Below the pieces are notes generated by a model. It saw only the letters and a list, made by a program, of their open reading frames with translations, had not been told where the DNA came from and did not search any database. Position numbers and translations under genes: made by a program. DNA of 64,000 nt. Origin: Atherix ibis (Eukaryota > Arthropoda > Insecta > Diptera > Athericidae). This document shows, one piece after another, positions 11,930 through 23,428 of this stretch. The first letter of the stretch is position 1; each line of letters opens with the position of its first letter. Location: the NCBI GenBank assembly GCA_958298945.1, contig OY282605.1, positions 114,820,267 through 114,884,266 on the forward strand. The letters run 5' to 3'.

Positions 11930-12215
11930 ATTTTGTCGGGAAAAAGAATTTCGGTAGTTAAGCAATCTGAACCACTCCCCCCCCCCCCCCCCCCTATTTA
12001 TCTGACCTAAGTTCACGTGACTTTTTTTGTTTCTCAAAATAAAAGCAACTTGAATGGGTATTGTGAATAATTTCCGAAAGAGTGTAACCGAGAATCTGAA
12101 CGTGGTTTTAGTTGAAGCCTTTCAGTACCGCTTCTAAGAAGGAAAAACGATGCCTCCACCGACGTATAACTGCCGAATGGAAATACTTTAAAGGGGGTTA
12201 TTTGAATGTATCAAA
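11930..12215 (+). pseudogene. Mariner-type transposase C-terminal fragment
   Basis: Across a few frame changes, the plus strand reads YLSDLSSRDFF (like YSPDLxPCDFF), then VTENLNVVLVEAFQYRF and finally ITAEWKYFKGGYLNV. This corresponds to the C-terminal end of mariner transposases (the order 'EEIxENxxxxLxxIPxxxFQxCFxxWxxR...CIxAxGxYFEGD'). An 18-base poly-C tract at 11977-11994 lies in the middle. The fragment continues the last unit of array 1, so array units probably arose by duplication of this transposase segment plus flank. Confidence 0.5.
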
Positions 12216-12559
12216 CTAAAATAAAATTGCTGCAAAAATAGATCAGGTTCATTACAATTCTAACACACCTAATTTTATTACATTATTTAGGAAGGTTATA
12301 TGAATAATACCTGGCCTTGGCAAGATATGGTATTGCTATTATTAAAAGAACTCTATTTTATTATAAATATAATCGTTTGCAAGAATTATTTCACAACAAT
12401 TTTTAAGCAGATGCGTTATCCAGTTTTGGAGTGACACCCAATTTAAAATGAACAACTTTTGTGATTTTACAATAATGGAAACAAAAAAAAAATATTGAAC
12501 AGTAACAAAATATTTGTTTTTGAAAAAAAACCGAATGATGAGATAAAGGTGGAATTCAG

Positions 12560-13312
12560 AGAAGTTTACGGGGACTCTGGTTTAGCAACCAGCGATTATT
12601 TCATATTTCCAAATATGTAAAAATGGCCCGGCGGAGAAAAAATTTGGCGCAAACAATGAATCGATTTCTGAAATGAACACTTACTTTGATTTTTTTAGAT
12701 TGAATAGAAAAGATTAGACTGCATTTTTTCTTGTCAAGGCTAGGTATTAATCATATAACCCTCATGTATACATAAACATTTAGTCATATTCCAATCGATA
12801 GTATTATCTGAATGAGAACTCATTAAATAGTTTTATGCAATTCTACTACAAGATACTGTAATAAAATAAATCGACAAGATTATTCGCTTTTAATATCGAC
12901 GCATTCATGTAGAAAATAATCCATAAAATTATTCCAAATATAATATAATAATTCATGTAGAAAATCGTCCGTAAAAATATTTTGCTAAGCCGATGAGGTG
13001 ATTGCTAAAATGAATACTTATTTTGAAGGATTTGAGAAATCGTATTTTTTAGATGGGATATAAAAAATAGAAAAACGTTAGACCTGCATTTTTTTTCTTG
13101 TCAAGGCCAGGTAATAATCATACAACCCTCATATATATTTATACACATTTAATCATATTCGAACTGCCTTTATTACCTAAATAGGCACTCATTAAATAGT
13201 TTTCTACAATTTAAATGCAAGTTTCTTTAATAAAATAAATCGCCGAGATTGTTCTCTTATAATATCTACGCATTCATGCAGAAACTCATCCGTAAAATTA
13301 TTCCAAATGTAG
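12560..13312 (+). mobile_element. Irritans-like mariner 3' debris, duplicated (H3)
   Basis: At 12568-12720 the plus strand reads GLATSDYFIFPNM and then KWPGGEKFG-like sequence, matching SPDLAPSDYFLFPNLKKWLGG of the irritans copies H1 and H2. At 12993-13075 it reads DEVIAKMNTYFEGFEKSYFLDGI, the later C-terminal part. The stretches 12657-12960 and 12993-13312 are also similar to each other (shared 'cttgtcaaggc', 'aaataaatcg', 'cgcattcatg' landmarks), a duplication of about 340 bp offset. No intact ends were found. Confidence 0.55.
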
Positions 13313-15480
13313 CTAAAAGCAAATATTTTAAGTATTCATCAAAACTATGTATAGTTTAAGTAAAAAGTACTTTTAATAAATCTTCTAGTTATTAATTTGC
13401 ATATTAGAAAGCCACTGCCTATTGGCATTCTATTATAGATAATAACAGATATAATTTAAAATGAATAAAATCGATTTATACGCTTATTAAATCGGAATTT
13501 CAACATATTTAGTATAGGTCAAAAAATAGGATATTTACAGTCGTTTTGTGAATGTAAAATATATCTACTTCTAAGAATTTTCTAACCAGTTACAAAATTC
13601 CTCATTAAAGTATTTATAAGTAAATAATAGTGTTATACAAAAAAAAAATGATACATACTATAAATCAAATAAAGGATTTAAGGAAAATATAGAAATAAAA
13701 GAAATATAAATATTGCATTGAAGAATTCCATTAACAATAAAACACCAAGTTTCCGTATAAATCGAACAATTGACAACTTCCTATTATTATTACTATTATG
13801 ATCGTCACCATTTTCCGTGATCATCTTATTCATGAATAAATAATATTAACCAAAAACGGAGTTATTTGTGCATTCTTTAACGAGCTACTAGCTACTATAG
13901 AAACCAGGTAACAGACTGTATATGCACACGGTCGGTCGGTCATGCATTAAATGTCATCTAACATGGGCTGCACCTCGTTACGAATTCTATTATCAGCAAG
14001 TGCTGATCGCCATTTTTGTAACGATACTACAATTTCGACTGAATCGGTTGTCCTGATATTTACCATATACTAACACTCTTCAAATACTCCAAATGGCATT
14101 ATTTTCTATACGAAGTTTAAGACTTCTAACACCGCCCCATATTACGCTCCCATAAAATTCCATTCAAATGCGTTACATTCAAATACGAGGATAGTATGCT
14201 TCGGTTAGCGAGTGCATGAATCATTCGCATTTGTTTTACTAACCATAAAATATCCATTTTCATGATTGAAACCAAAATCAAATGGCTTCGTCTATTATGG
14301 ATCTCTGCCTTTTTACACGATATTTGGTAGTATACACTCCCTCGCTTATTTCCCCTAATAATGGCTACGCTGTAATAGTAAACAATGACCAATTGGATAA
14401 AATGTGCAAATTTCTTCCTTAAACATTATTCACTATGGGAAAGAGGCGGGGTGGGATGTTATATCTTTATTTTTTCGCACAACTTCAAATTTAATACTTG
14501 CCCTGCGATCCATATTGCGCCTGCGATATTACAACGGAATTTAGTGTTGACAAAAACCGTTCCTTAACTATTTGCATACCTTACAAAGTCATACGTCCAT
14601 ATGATCACATCGTGTATAATGACTTTTCTGAATTGTGTGAACTTTTAGTTTTCTTGTGCAGACTACAAATTTGAACTCTGGACTCTAATTTAATATTTTA
14701 ATACTAGAAATTTTCAGATAATAGAGCCTATCAGCATTTTGTATAATATCTTTAATAGAATCAGTTCTACACTGGACCAAACTTACGAACGATAGGAAAA
14801 TAGTTTTTTTGTGAAATAAATAAAAAATACAAAAACCGGAAAATAACTTTACGAATACTCAAGTCAAAACAGAAATTTCATTTAAATAAATGACTACCGC
14901 ATATTATTGCGTTTCATAGTGGTTGGAATTTTTCTTCAAATGAATTTTCTCTTTCGATAATAAAACCACAAATTTTCAGTGAACAATTTATAAAATAGCA
15001 GCTTACATATTTCGGATTTCATTGTTACCGAACTATACAAGTATTATCATATATCTGTAAATAGGTTTTCATAAAGTACAAATTAAATTGATAAGATATT
15101 TTTGATTAAGAAAGTGGCGACCTCTTTTTTTAAGGGATCTGATCGCCGTAAGATCGAAAAGGTACAGGCGTGGGTAGTGAATTAAAGTGCTCGTAAAATG
15201 ACCTACCAAGGGATTTTGGGATAAACAAAAAACTTTATTATAAGGATTTGTCAGAAGTGAAATATTTATTATTGTATTAAAATTTGTCTCTTTTGATCTA
15301 TCGCTCGTTACTACCATACCAAAACTCGATTAACTATTGTAAAATGAGAAAAAGAGTAATTTACATAAGTGCAACTGCTTAAAAACTTACTAAAAGACTT
15401 CTGAATATCAAATTCTTGATTATCATAGAAGAACTCTGTTACAAACAAACAAAAATTAGAAAGACTAAATAATGGTAACA
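13313..15480. other. No gene recognised
   Basis: AT-rich single-copy-looking DNA. The slightly more GC-rich part at 13900-14560 contains only short overlapping frames without recognisable domains. Confidence 0.4.
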
Positions 15481-15740
15481 AATTATCCATTTTATAGTTT
15501 GGAAAATAAAATCTTTTTATTTTACAATTGTTAAAAACATTTATTATTTAAAATAAAAATTTGTTTATTTTGATATTTGCCATTTTATAATTAAATAAAA
15601 AACTAAAAAATAAATAGTACAAACATTATTTATCTTAAGAAGTTTCGTTTCACTACTGACAATTTTGGTATGTCAGTTGCTAAACCTCACAAATGTTTCG
15701 AAAAATAATTTTATCGTTGCATAGTTAAAAAAATATGTGA
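15481..15740 (+). mobile_element. Relic A4, left end only
   Basis: The left end aattatccattttatagttt is followed by the same subterminal sequence as A3 ('tgccattttataat' near 15590). The copy is interrupted or truncated by the Mos1-like mariner M1 beginning at about 15741, and its right end was not found. Confidence 0.5.
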
Positions 15741-15741
15741 A

Positions 15742-16338
15742 TTAATTTGGATAAAATTTATTTGGCTTCTTTCGAGGCAGACCACTCATCAAGCCATTTT
15801 CGGACTTCTTCGTAAGAATCGAAGTGCTGCTCAGCGAGCGCGTGGCCCATCGACGAAAGCAGGTAGTAATCAGAGAAGGGGCCAGGTCTGGTGAATAAGC
15901 GGGGTAGGGTAGCACTTCCCAGTTGAGTGTCTCCAAGTAGTTTCGGACCATTTTTGACGTGTGCGATGGTGCGTTGTCGTGGAGGAAAATCAGCTTGTCA
16001 TATCTTTGTTGATAATCCGGCCTTTTTTCACGCAGAGTATAGTGCAATTGGATCAGTTGTTGGTGGTAGCGGTGGGCATTGACAGTTTCACTAGGTTTCA
16101 ACATCTCATAGTAGACGATACCGTGGTGATCCCACCAAACGCACAGCATCGTCTTCCGTCTGAAGCGATTTGGTCTTGGGGAGGATGTTGATGGTTGGCC
16201 GGGATCAACCCACGATTTCTTGCGTTTAGGATTCTCGAAATATATCCACTTTTCATCGCCTGTCATAATCCGATGCAGGAACGACTTTCTTTTCTGTCTG
16301 GTGAGCAAGATTTCGCATGGGTTTTGGCGTCGCTCCAT
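15742..16338 (-). pseudogene. Mos1-like transposase, C-terminal part of M1
   Basis: 198 codons from MERRQNPCEILL downstream. It holds the first Asp (MTGDEKWIYF) and the second (IFLHDNAPSHTS). The reading frame shifts by a 2-bp insertion exactly before the third catalytic Asp (SPDLAPS, then out of frame), after which the correct frame would continue as DYYLLSSMGHALAEQHFDSY. Spacing from the second to the third Asp would be 34 residues (DD34D), as in Mos1. The last about 30 residues are absent. Inactive. Confidence 0.85.
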
Positions 16339-16340
16339 CT
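16333..16340. repeat. Target-site duplication of the LINE, 3' copy
   Basis: CTCCATCT on the plus strand, repeated at 17267-17274. It flanks the LINE on its poly(A) side; the final T may belong to the tail, so the duplication is 7-8 bp. Confidence 0.85.
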
Positions 16341-17266
16341 TTTTTTTTTTTTTTTTTTTTTCCGTTTAGATTAATGAGGTACAGGGGGAAACCTTCAAAA
16401 GGTACTCGTCTGGAAGTTATTCCTGCCAGGTGAGTTATGCGGGATTTTTACCTCGCTAAAACCTAACCTGCACCTCTGATCTTGCTCCCGGAACGATGGT
16501 TCCCCGGCGGCACTCTTTGTAAATACTACTTCGCCGGGGCGTTCTTGTCTGATGCTACTGCTGCCCCGATGTTATGATGCCTCGCGGCCTATTCTTCGTA
16601 CGTTGTGTGGAGATCCTTGATGATGGATTCCGCGTACTCTGCAATTCTGTTCCAAGCCGATTGGCTCTTCAGCATGCACTCCACTATATTTTCTGGACTG
16701 ATGGGACGCTCCAGATTTCTCTCCAGCTCCACCCGCGTCTCCTCATAGAGGGGGCACTGGAAGAACACGTGTTCTGCGTCTTCGATCACATCGCGGCAAT
16801 GATGACAGTTTGGGAAGTCAGTTCTCTTGAATCTGTGCAAGTATGCCCGAAAGCATCCATGCCCAGTCAAGAGTTGGGTGATGTAATACCCGACTTCCCC
16901 GTGCAGGCGAGTGACCCATTTGATAACATGTGGTATCAGCCGATGAGTCCACCGACCCTTCGTCGAGTTGTCCCATCTCTCTTGCCAGAGGCGAAGGCTC
17001 TCGGGTCTCTCCTCTTCACAGAGGACCTTTCGCCGCTCTTCCTTCTTCCTACGATGTTGGCGTTCCCGCTCTCCTGCCAGAATGTCGATGGGTGGGCATG
17101 ATGCCACGATGTTGACCGCGTCGTGCGATACCGTTCGGTATGCTGACGCCACTCTGATCGCTGAGAGTCGCTGGACTGATGTCATTGTCTTGCGGTATGT
17201 TGTAAGCTCTAGCGACTTCGCCCACACTGGTGCTCCGTATAGCAGGACGGAGGTAACCACAGTAAC
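16340..17266 (-). mobile_element. 5'-truncated R1-clade LINE inserted in M1
   Basis: A minus-strand insertion of about 927 bp ends in a poly(A) tail (poly-T 16340-16361 on the plus strand) and is bounded by a 7-8-bp duplication of mariner sequence. The uninterrupted copy M2 shows the original site (39150-39175). The insert is GC-richer than its surroundings. Only the C-terminal part of ORF2 and a 3' UTR of about 230 bp remain, the usual result of incomplete reverse transcription. Confidence 0.9.
16589..17266 (-). pseudogene. R1-clade LINE ORF2 C-terminus
   Basis: 226 open codons. It begins just before SVLLYGAPVW, a motif after the reverse transcriptase core, and contains RVASAYRTVSHDAV, GRWTHRLIP, GEVGYYITQLLTGHGCF and a C-terminal CX2CX8HX4C zinc-binding motif (CHHC...H....C in DAEHVFFQC). 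These are typical of ORF2 of R1-clade non-LTR retrotransposons. Endonuclease and most of the RT are missing, so it cannot move by itself. The frame is undamaged, implying a recent insertion. By chance it is in frame with the mariner coding sequence upstream, producing one open frame 16589-17527. Confidence 0.85.
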
Positions 17267-17274
17267 CTCCATCT
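17267..17274. repeat. Target-site duplication of the LINE, 5' copy
   Basis: CTCCATCT, matching 16333-16340. It lies in the mariner codons for QMER. Confidence 0.85.
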
Positions 17275-17632
17275 GCCTATCGTTCAATGTATGCGGCACC
17301 CATTTTCTGATCTTTTCAATCTTCCCCATGGCACGCAGATGCATGTAAATGGCTGGTTGAGTAACACCCAATTGCTCCAGGAGCAGTTTTTGTGATTGAG
17401 TATCGTTTTCGTCCAAAAGACGACCTAGGCCGAATTTCACGCTACTTGTCCCACAAATCAAAATTGCCATCTTTGAACCAACGAAACCAATTTCGACACG
17501 TTGTTTCCGATAAAGCACTGTCACCATAGGCCTCCATAAGCATTCGATGCGATTCGGCAGCCGATTTCTCCAAATTGAAGCAGAAAGTCAGAGCTTCCCG
17601 CATATGCTCTTTTCTGGCACAAAACTAGATAT
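17275..17632 (-). pseudogene. Mos1-like transposase, N-terminal part of M1
   Basis: On the minus strand it reads SSFVPEKEHMREAL, SAAESHRMLMEAYGD and SETTCRNWFRWFKDG (helix-turn-helix domain), then after a stop and frameshift LLDENDTQSQK and WVPHTLNDRQME. The expected start codon at 17630-17632 is ATA, not ATG. Start loss, an internal stop and a frameshift make this half dead independently of the LINE insertion. Confidence 0.8.
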
Positions 17633-17804
17633 GATTACCAAAGGAAAAATATATGTTGTTATACAAAATTGCTAACAATGTGCACTGATTAATGTTGACA
17701 GATGTCAAACTCATAAAAAAAAGTATGGCGTACCCATGGTAGCTTAATACGCTCACTTACGCCATCTATGGCGAAAACGCGAATTTAAGCTTCTACACCT
17801 GGTA

Positions 17805-20800
17805 AATAAATTGAAAAAGCAAAAATTTAATTCAAATCTGAATTTAAAATCTGAAATTTTCTTTTGAAATTACAAATTTTTATCTTTTACAAATATAAAT
17901 GAATAAAACTGTGTTTTAAGGTCTTCTAATAATGTCTATCAATTTTTATTTATTGTACAATAAAAGAAAATAAATATTTTTATATTATAAAATTGAGAAA
18001 ATATAATATAATAAAATTCATGTTGAAAATTATTTCTATAATTTCAAAGAGAAAACCGTCCCATAGACGAGAACATTGATTTCCGTTAAACAATCAAGTA
18101 TTTGCATAAAACTAGTAAATTATATGAAAATTATAATACAAACTAGCAAAGATGTCGATAATAATGATATAATATATAGTAAAATTAACACACTGACTTC
18201 ATTTTATCTAATTATATTCGTATTGTTATATTCGTATAGTATTAGAAGAAGAGTCATAGTTGAGATTAGACAATTTACCTGCAACTTTTGTGCATACAAT
18301 CAAAAAAAAAAAGAAAAAATTCAAATCTAACTGCAATATGAGTACTTGTATAATATTTCAAATGCAGCCAACTTCAACTACAACAAAAAAACCTGTCTGC
18401 AACACATCTTCTCAGCCATTCAGTTTCAGTGCATTTGATTGTTTATCAAGAAATTCTCAAGGTGAAAGCCTGTGCACAATGTCAATGATAATTTCGTATA
18501 AATTAATGTCTTCAGAATTTAAATTTCACTTACTGTTTTTGTGTGCAGAATTATTTTCTATAGATAAACACATCTACGAGTACATACACGTATGGTATAT
18601 AAATACCGAATTTCCATACAACAATAAAATAGGCAATCAAATACCAATCAATGGTACCATTTTATTATTTTAGATAATTTATATAATTATTAGTTTATTA
18701 TTAGCACATTCTCTTTATTTATTTATTACTAAAATAAAAAGCTTTCTTCTGCTATGTATAGATTAGTTGGTTTTTTTCCCGCCTAAAAACAACAGTACGT
18801 TTTTTTTATGAATTTGCAAATATTTTTTTTTCTTATAATACAAAGAGTTCAATGTACACTTACAATAATTTTTAACGATTACGTGCATAAATTTAATTAA
18901 ATTAATAGACAAAAAAATATTATTTTTATCTTATTAATAAGTCCATTGACACTTCAACCTCTTTTTGCCTATCTAAAATAATTATTTGATATATGTTATA
19001 TGCATGCGCCGATATTAACAGAGAGATAAATGGTAATGATTCGATTTTGAATTTATGTATTATTTCGTTGTTTTTTTTTTTAATATGAAACCATTTAAGA
19101 GTTTATAATTGAAAATCATCAGCATTAATATTAATAAATTGGTCTTCATCATGATAATTGTTAGCAATCTAAATGACTTGCTTAAATTCAAAAAAAAGCT
19201 CAATTAATAAAATCAAATTAAAAAATCAATTCACATCGATAAATTTGCTCCTCTTTAGCACAATCCTTTAATAGTAATTTCCATTTAAAAAAAAAAAAAA
19301 TTAATAGAAGAAGAAGATAAAAACTATAATTTTCTTATTATATTGAAGGAAGGAATATTTATTGTTTATTAACATTTAATAAAGTATTGTTAAAAATATC
19401 TCTTTAAGAAATTAGACAATAACCAAATTAGGTAAATATTTTTCTTTAATGATTAAATTTAATTGAATAAAAACTTTTTATTTGTATTGTTACTTTCGGA
19501 ATCAATCTGAAAACTTAATGAGTTTTAATTTAGTTAAAAAAAAAACACAATATTGAAATTTTTGGCATTTATTTAGATAAATTAAAAGAGAAGAAAAATT
19601 CATTTATTGAATATTTTTATATCTTTTGGAGAAAAAATAACGTTGCAATAAAAATTATCAATAGTTACAATAGTTATCATTTTATATTATAACCATTAGG
19701 AACGTTAATTTTGAGTATATATTTTTTTTTACGAGGACGATGACGTTCACATATAAAAAGATATAGAAATTATCTTATGTATAAAATATACCTAAAAATT
19801 TATTAACCAAACTACTAACGAGCTATTAATTATGACTAATTGTATACTAATAATAAATCTATGAAAATATAATTGATATGAAATTTTATTAAATATTTTA
19901 TTATTAGGATATTAAATCGTTTTTTTTTTTTGGAAAAATTTGTAAAGATTCCTTATTTATGCACTTTTAGATTTAATATTGTTTCTTATTTTTTTATAGA
20001 CTCTTTAAGAAGACATATTTGAATTAGAAATTTTCACACACTAATTATTTTTGATTAAATTTTATTTATTATATTTATTATATGAAAAGAATATCTAAAG
20101 AGTCGTCTGGGTAATAATACACAACAATGGGGTTTTTTTTTAAATGTTTTCTTTAAAAAATACATTTAAAAAAAATATAAGATATAAAGCAGACAATTTT
20201 TATTGAATATTATTTAAAAAAAAAAACTATTAACAGTACCAAAGTTTATAGTTTATTAACTATACTTTTTGTCTTTTATTTTTAATTCTAGAAAAACTTT
20301 ATATATAATTACTTTTGAAAAAAAAATATCATAAATTCTCTTTTTTATTAATCAATTTTATTATAAGAATTTTTTTTAAACAAATTAATGCAATTATATA
20401 GAATTTTTTTTGAATAAAAATTTTGACCAAAAATTAAATTCTTTAATAAGAAGAGAAATTATTTATAGCTAAAAACGTTCATTTTTGTTGTTGTTGTTGT
20501 TGTTGTAAGATCTCTGAGACAAAAGCCACAGAGCCATTCTGTAGCGCCATGACCAACAAAAATGTTTTAAGATAATTAAATGTAAATTTTTGTAATATTG
20601 CAAAAAACTATAATTAAAAATATATTATATAAAAAAAATTTGAATAAAAGAGAATGTCTGAACTTTTTTGTGTAATTTCTTTTTAAAAATTATATTTCTG
20701 ATTTCAGAACTATTTCAGAATTTTATTCATGAATTAAAAATAAGCAAGAATATTCAAATATATCCCTAACTTTTAGTGCATTTTTAATTTTGATTTCTAT

Positions 20801-20924
20801 TTATAATCAGTGACCACCCATTTGAAATTTTTTCGTAGTAATACTATTAAAAGCTAAAGTATAATGATTATAACACGTGTAATCTTATATAAAAATAATG
20901 TATCCTTTACAAAAAACTGACTGA
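17805..20924. other. No gene recognised; low-complexity AT-rich
   Basis: More than 3 kb of extremely AT-rich DNA with many A and T runs. The frame at 18260-18673 (137 codons, plus) has no recognisable domain. A TTG microsatellite lies at 20485-20506. Confidence 0.5.
20485..20506. repeat. TTG microsatellite
   Basis: About seven uninterrupted TTG units. Confidence 0.95.
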
Positions 20925-22545
20925 GACTGGGCCAAAACATGAGTCTTCCCCCAAAAGCAATCACTCCTTCAGAAGTTGCCAATTTAATCAAACTCCTTTA
21001 CAAAAACAAAGCTTGCGGCTATGATCTTATCACCTTCAATATACTCTAACAACTTCCTAAAAGAGCAATAGTTTTTCTTGCTATATTATAGAATTCCATC
21101 CTTTCAACAGCATGTATTATTTCCCAATCCTCTAGAAAGATGCCATTATAAAAATAATCCTTAAACCCAATAAACCCATAAACCACATCACTGCCTACAG
21201 ACCAATACGACTACTTCCAGTCCTTTCAAAAAAAAATGTAATTCCTAATTATCAATTCGGTTTCTGCTCCGAACAACAATACACTACCCAGCACTGTCAT
21301 CGAGCTATCGATTTCATTGCATCCCCTGTCTCGGTGTGTTTATTGATATAAGTCAAGCTTTTCATAGAGTTTGGCAACCGGGCTTACTCTGGAAACTCAA
21401 GAGAATTATAGCTTCCACTCATTTCCTAGTCCTAAAATCATTCCTTTCCAACCGAAACGTCCAAGTAAACGGATCCGATACTGACTGGTGTTCCACTGAG
21501 TAGTATACCTGGACCCATTCTTTACAACATTTACACATCCGACATCCCATTCTTTGCCACGTACGCCGATGAAATGTTCTACCTTGCATAAAGCAAAAAT
21601 TTCCAATATGCTTCCGAAATTCTCCAATCCCTATCCAAACCCTAAAGACCCTTAAGAAGTGGTGGAGAATAAAATTCAATAAACGTAAGTCTACTTACGT
21701 AACTTTTACTTTGCCCTATGAACCATGTTCTTCCATATACCTTAATGGCAGTGCTATACTACAATACACCGACGTTCGGCACCTAGGACTGAACTTGGAC
21801 AAACCCTTGACATGGAACCAATATACAATACTTAAAAGACTATAATTATTACTATTTCGACTTTTAGACAAACGATCTAAACTTACTATAGATACCAAAG
21901 TACTTTTATACAGCTGAAACCCATCTGGACTTACGGACTAAAATTCTGGGGCTCTACAATTAAAAATATTCTACAGAATTGTCGAAGTTCTCTTTTTTGT
22001 TTGCAATTCTGTTATTAATCGGGATCTGGAAGGCTCATTTGCTATGTCTTCTTATAAAAAGTTCCATTACCGTATCTCCAATTACACTAATCCTCTTATT
22101 CAATATCTATCCTCCACTTCCTTTCCCAGAAACACCCATCGAAGACTTAAGCATAACTGGCCGCATAATTCATCAAAATACTAAGTCGTAACATAAGCAC
22201 ACGCTAGCAGGAGCAGCTTCAATGGACGTTTACTCCCCATAACGATAAAGACTTAGTAGGGTCATACGAAAGCTTTCAATTCCCGTCAAATCCAATCCAC
22301 TTAATCCAAAGTCCTAAATAGAATTCTCGACGCTCTCTTTTATGTTCGCAATACTATTATTCATCGTGATTTTGAAGATCCATTTCATGTGTCTCGTTAT
22401 AAAAAGTTCCTTAAGTGTCACTTAAGACTTAAGCATTACTGGCCGCATAATTTATCAAAATACTAAGTCTTAACATCAGCATACGCTAGCAGGAGAAGCA
22501 TCAATGGATTTTTACTCCCCATAACCGTTCATGTTAATTAAAACT
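20925..22545 (+). mobile_element. Decayed Jockey-clade LINE fragment
   Basis: Across stops and frameshifts the plus strand follows reverse transcriptase ORF2 of Jockey-type elements: ITPSEVANLIKLLYKNKACGYD (20965-21025), a TAYRPIRLLPVL-like block near 21195, NYQFGFCSEQQ (21245-21275), a DISQAFHRVW-like block (21345), FATYADE (21555; catalytic YADD altered to YADE), YLNGSAILQYTDVRHLGLNL (21740-21800), KPIWTYGLKFWGS (21920-21955). The 5' ORF1 and endonuclease are absent. The 3' end occurs twice in tandem (about 21972-22250 and 22320-22530). Confidence 0.75.
21972..22530 (+). repeat. Tandem duplication of the Jockey 3' end
   Basis: 21972-22250 and 22320-22530 share 'cttataaaaagttcc'-type, 'gacttaagcattactggccg' and 'cacgctagcaggag' landmarks in the same order. 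The second copy lacks about 66 bp. Both encode the same ORF2 tail (RLKxNWPHN). Confidence 0.8.
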
Positions 22546-23300
22546 ACTACTCAAATCTTCTTGTTACTATAGGTAGTTGTAGATATCTGTAAAGAAAAAA
22601 GTTTTAAAAAAATCGTATAAATTATATCAGGAGATTTTTTCGAAATAATTTTAAAGTGCCAATAATAAAGTAAGAAGATGAAAATTTTTTAATTCAAAGT
22701 GACTGTCACAAACGTAAAGCTTAGCTCTCCGTGCAATTATTTCTATAGAAAATCTCATACATTTAACCTTAAAAAAAATTCTAAAAATTTCGGACTGCCC
22801 TTTTAAGAAAATTTTAAAATTCTTCTATCCGGACCCGAAATTATTTTTCTTGTTTATAATTTTTATCATTTTTTTATTATATTATGCTAAACTTTATTTT
22901 ATGTGCTGACAATATTAGTAATTATTATTAACTTCATTTAATTGCTGCCAAATTATTGAATATTTGTAATCAATTTAAATAATATACAAAATTAGCTACC
23001 CGTTGCCCGGCGTTGCTCGGCCTTATTCAATTAAAATTAAAACATGTTTTTTTTGGTTTATGCCATTAGTAGATATAAAATAATTGAACAATTTTACCTC
23101 TCTTAAGTTTTTTTGCTAACCGATTGCCGTTCTTGAAATAATAACTAACCTCAAAATTACTTTGGTGCTCCTAAACAGTGTGCACTAAAAATCGAAATGC
23201 AAAATATGATGCATTATTTTTGAAAAATTGGAATACAAACAGTTCTACAATACTAATACTTAGAATTCTGTTTTTAGATGTATTCGATTTAATAAATATT
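22546..23300. other. No gene; GC-rich 30-mer of possible Helitron type
   Basis: AT-rich except for 22992-23022, which on the minus strand reads ...AACGCCGGGCAACGGGTAGC followed by TAA and T. A GC-rich terminus ending in CTRR next to T is what Helitron 3' ends look like, but no clean stem-loop is seen and no Rep/helicase coding is nearby. Confidence 0.2.
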
Positions 23301-23306
23301 AAAAAA

Positions 23307-23390
23307 AATATTTATTAACAACAACAAAATATAACAAGATTATTAACAACGTATAAAAAATAGACTGCGACAAAACTAAAGCACCATGTG
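23307..23390 (+). repeat. Left inverted repeat of the Tc1 element
   Basis: Ends in AACTAAAGCACCATGTG and pairs with 24649-24732. Confidence 0.85.
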
Positions 23391-23428
23391 TGAAAAAAAG
23401 CAATATAGGACCACCAGTCACAAGATCC

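Larger units (their letters stand above)
15741..17804 (-). mobile_element. Mos1-like mariner M1 (mauritiana type), interrupted
   Basis: Minus-strand mariner whose 5' end at 17802 (ccaggtgtagaagcttaaat, read on the minus strand) matches the end of M2 at 39600 and adjoins a TA (17803-17804). The transposase is split by a LINE at 16340-17266. The 3' part stops after the KWLDEWSASKE region and the 3' terminal repeat is missing. Similarity of the protein to the Mos1 transposase is high and continuous, including RQMERRxNxCEILL, KRKSFLHRI and MLCVWWD. Confidence 0.85.

Noticed and set aside
16574..17348. Plus-strand frames over the LINE (up to 175 codons)
   Set aside because: They are antisense to the clearly conserved LINE ORF2 and have no independent support.
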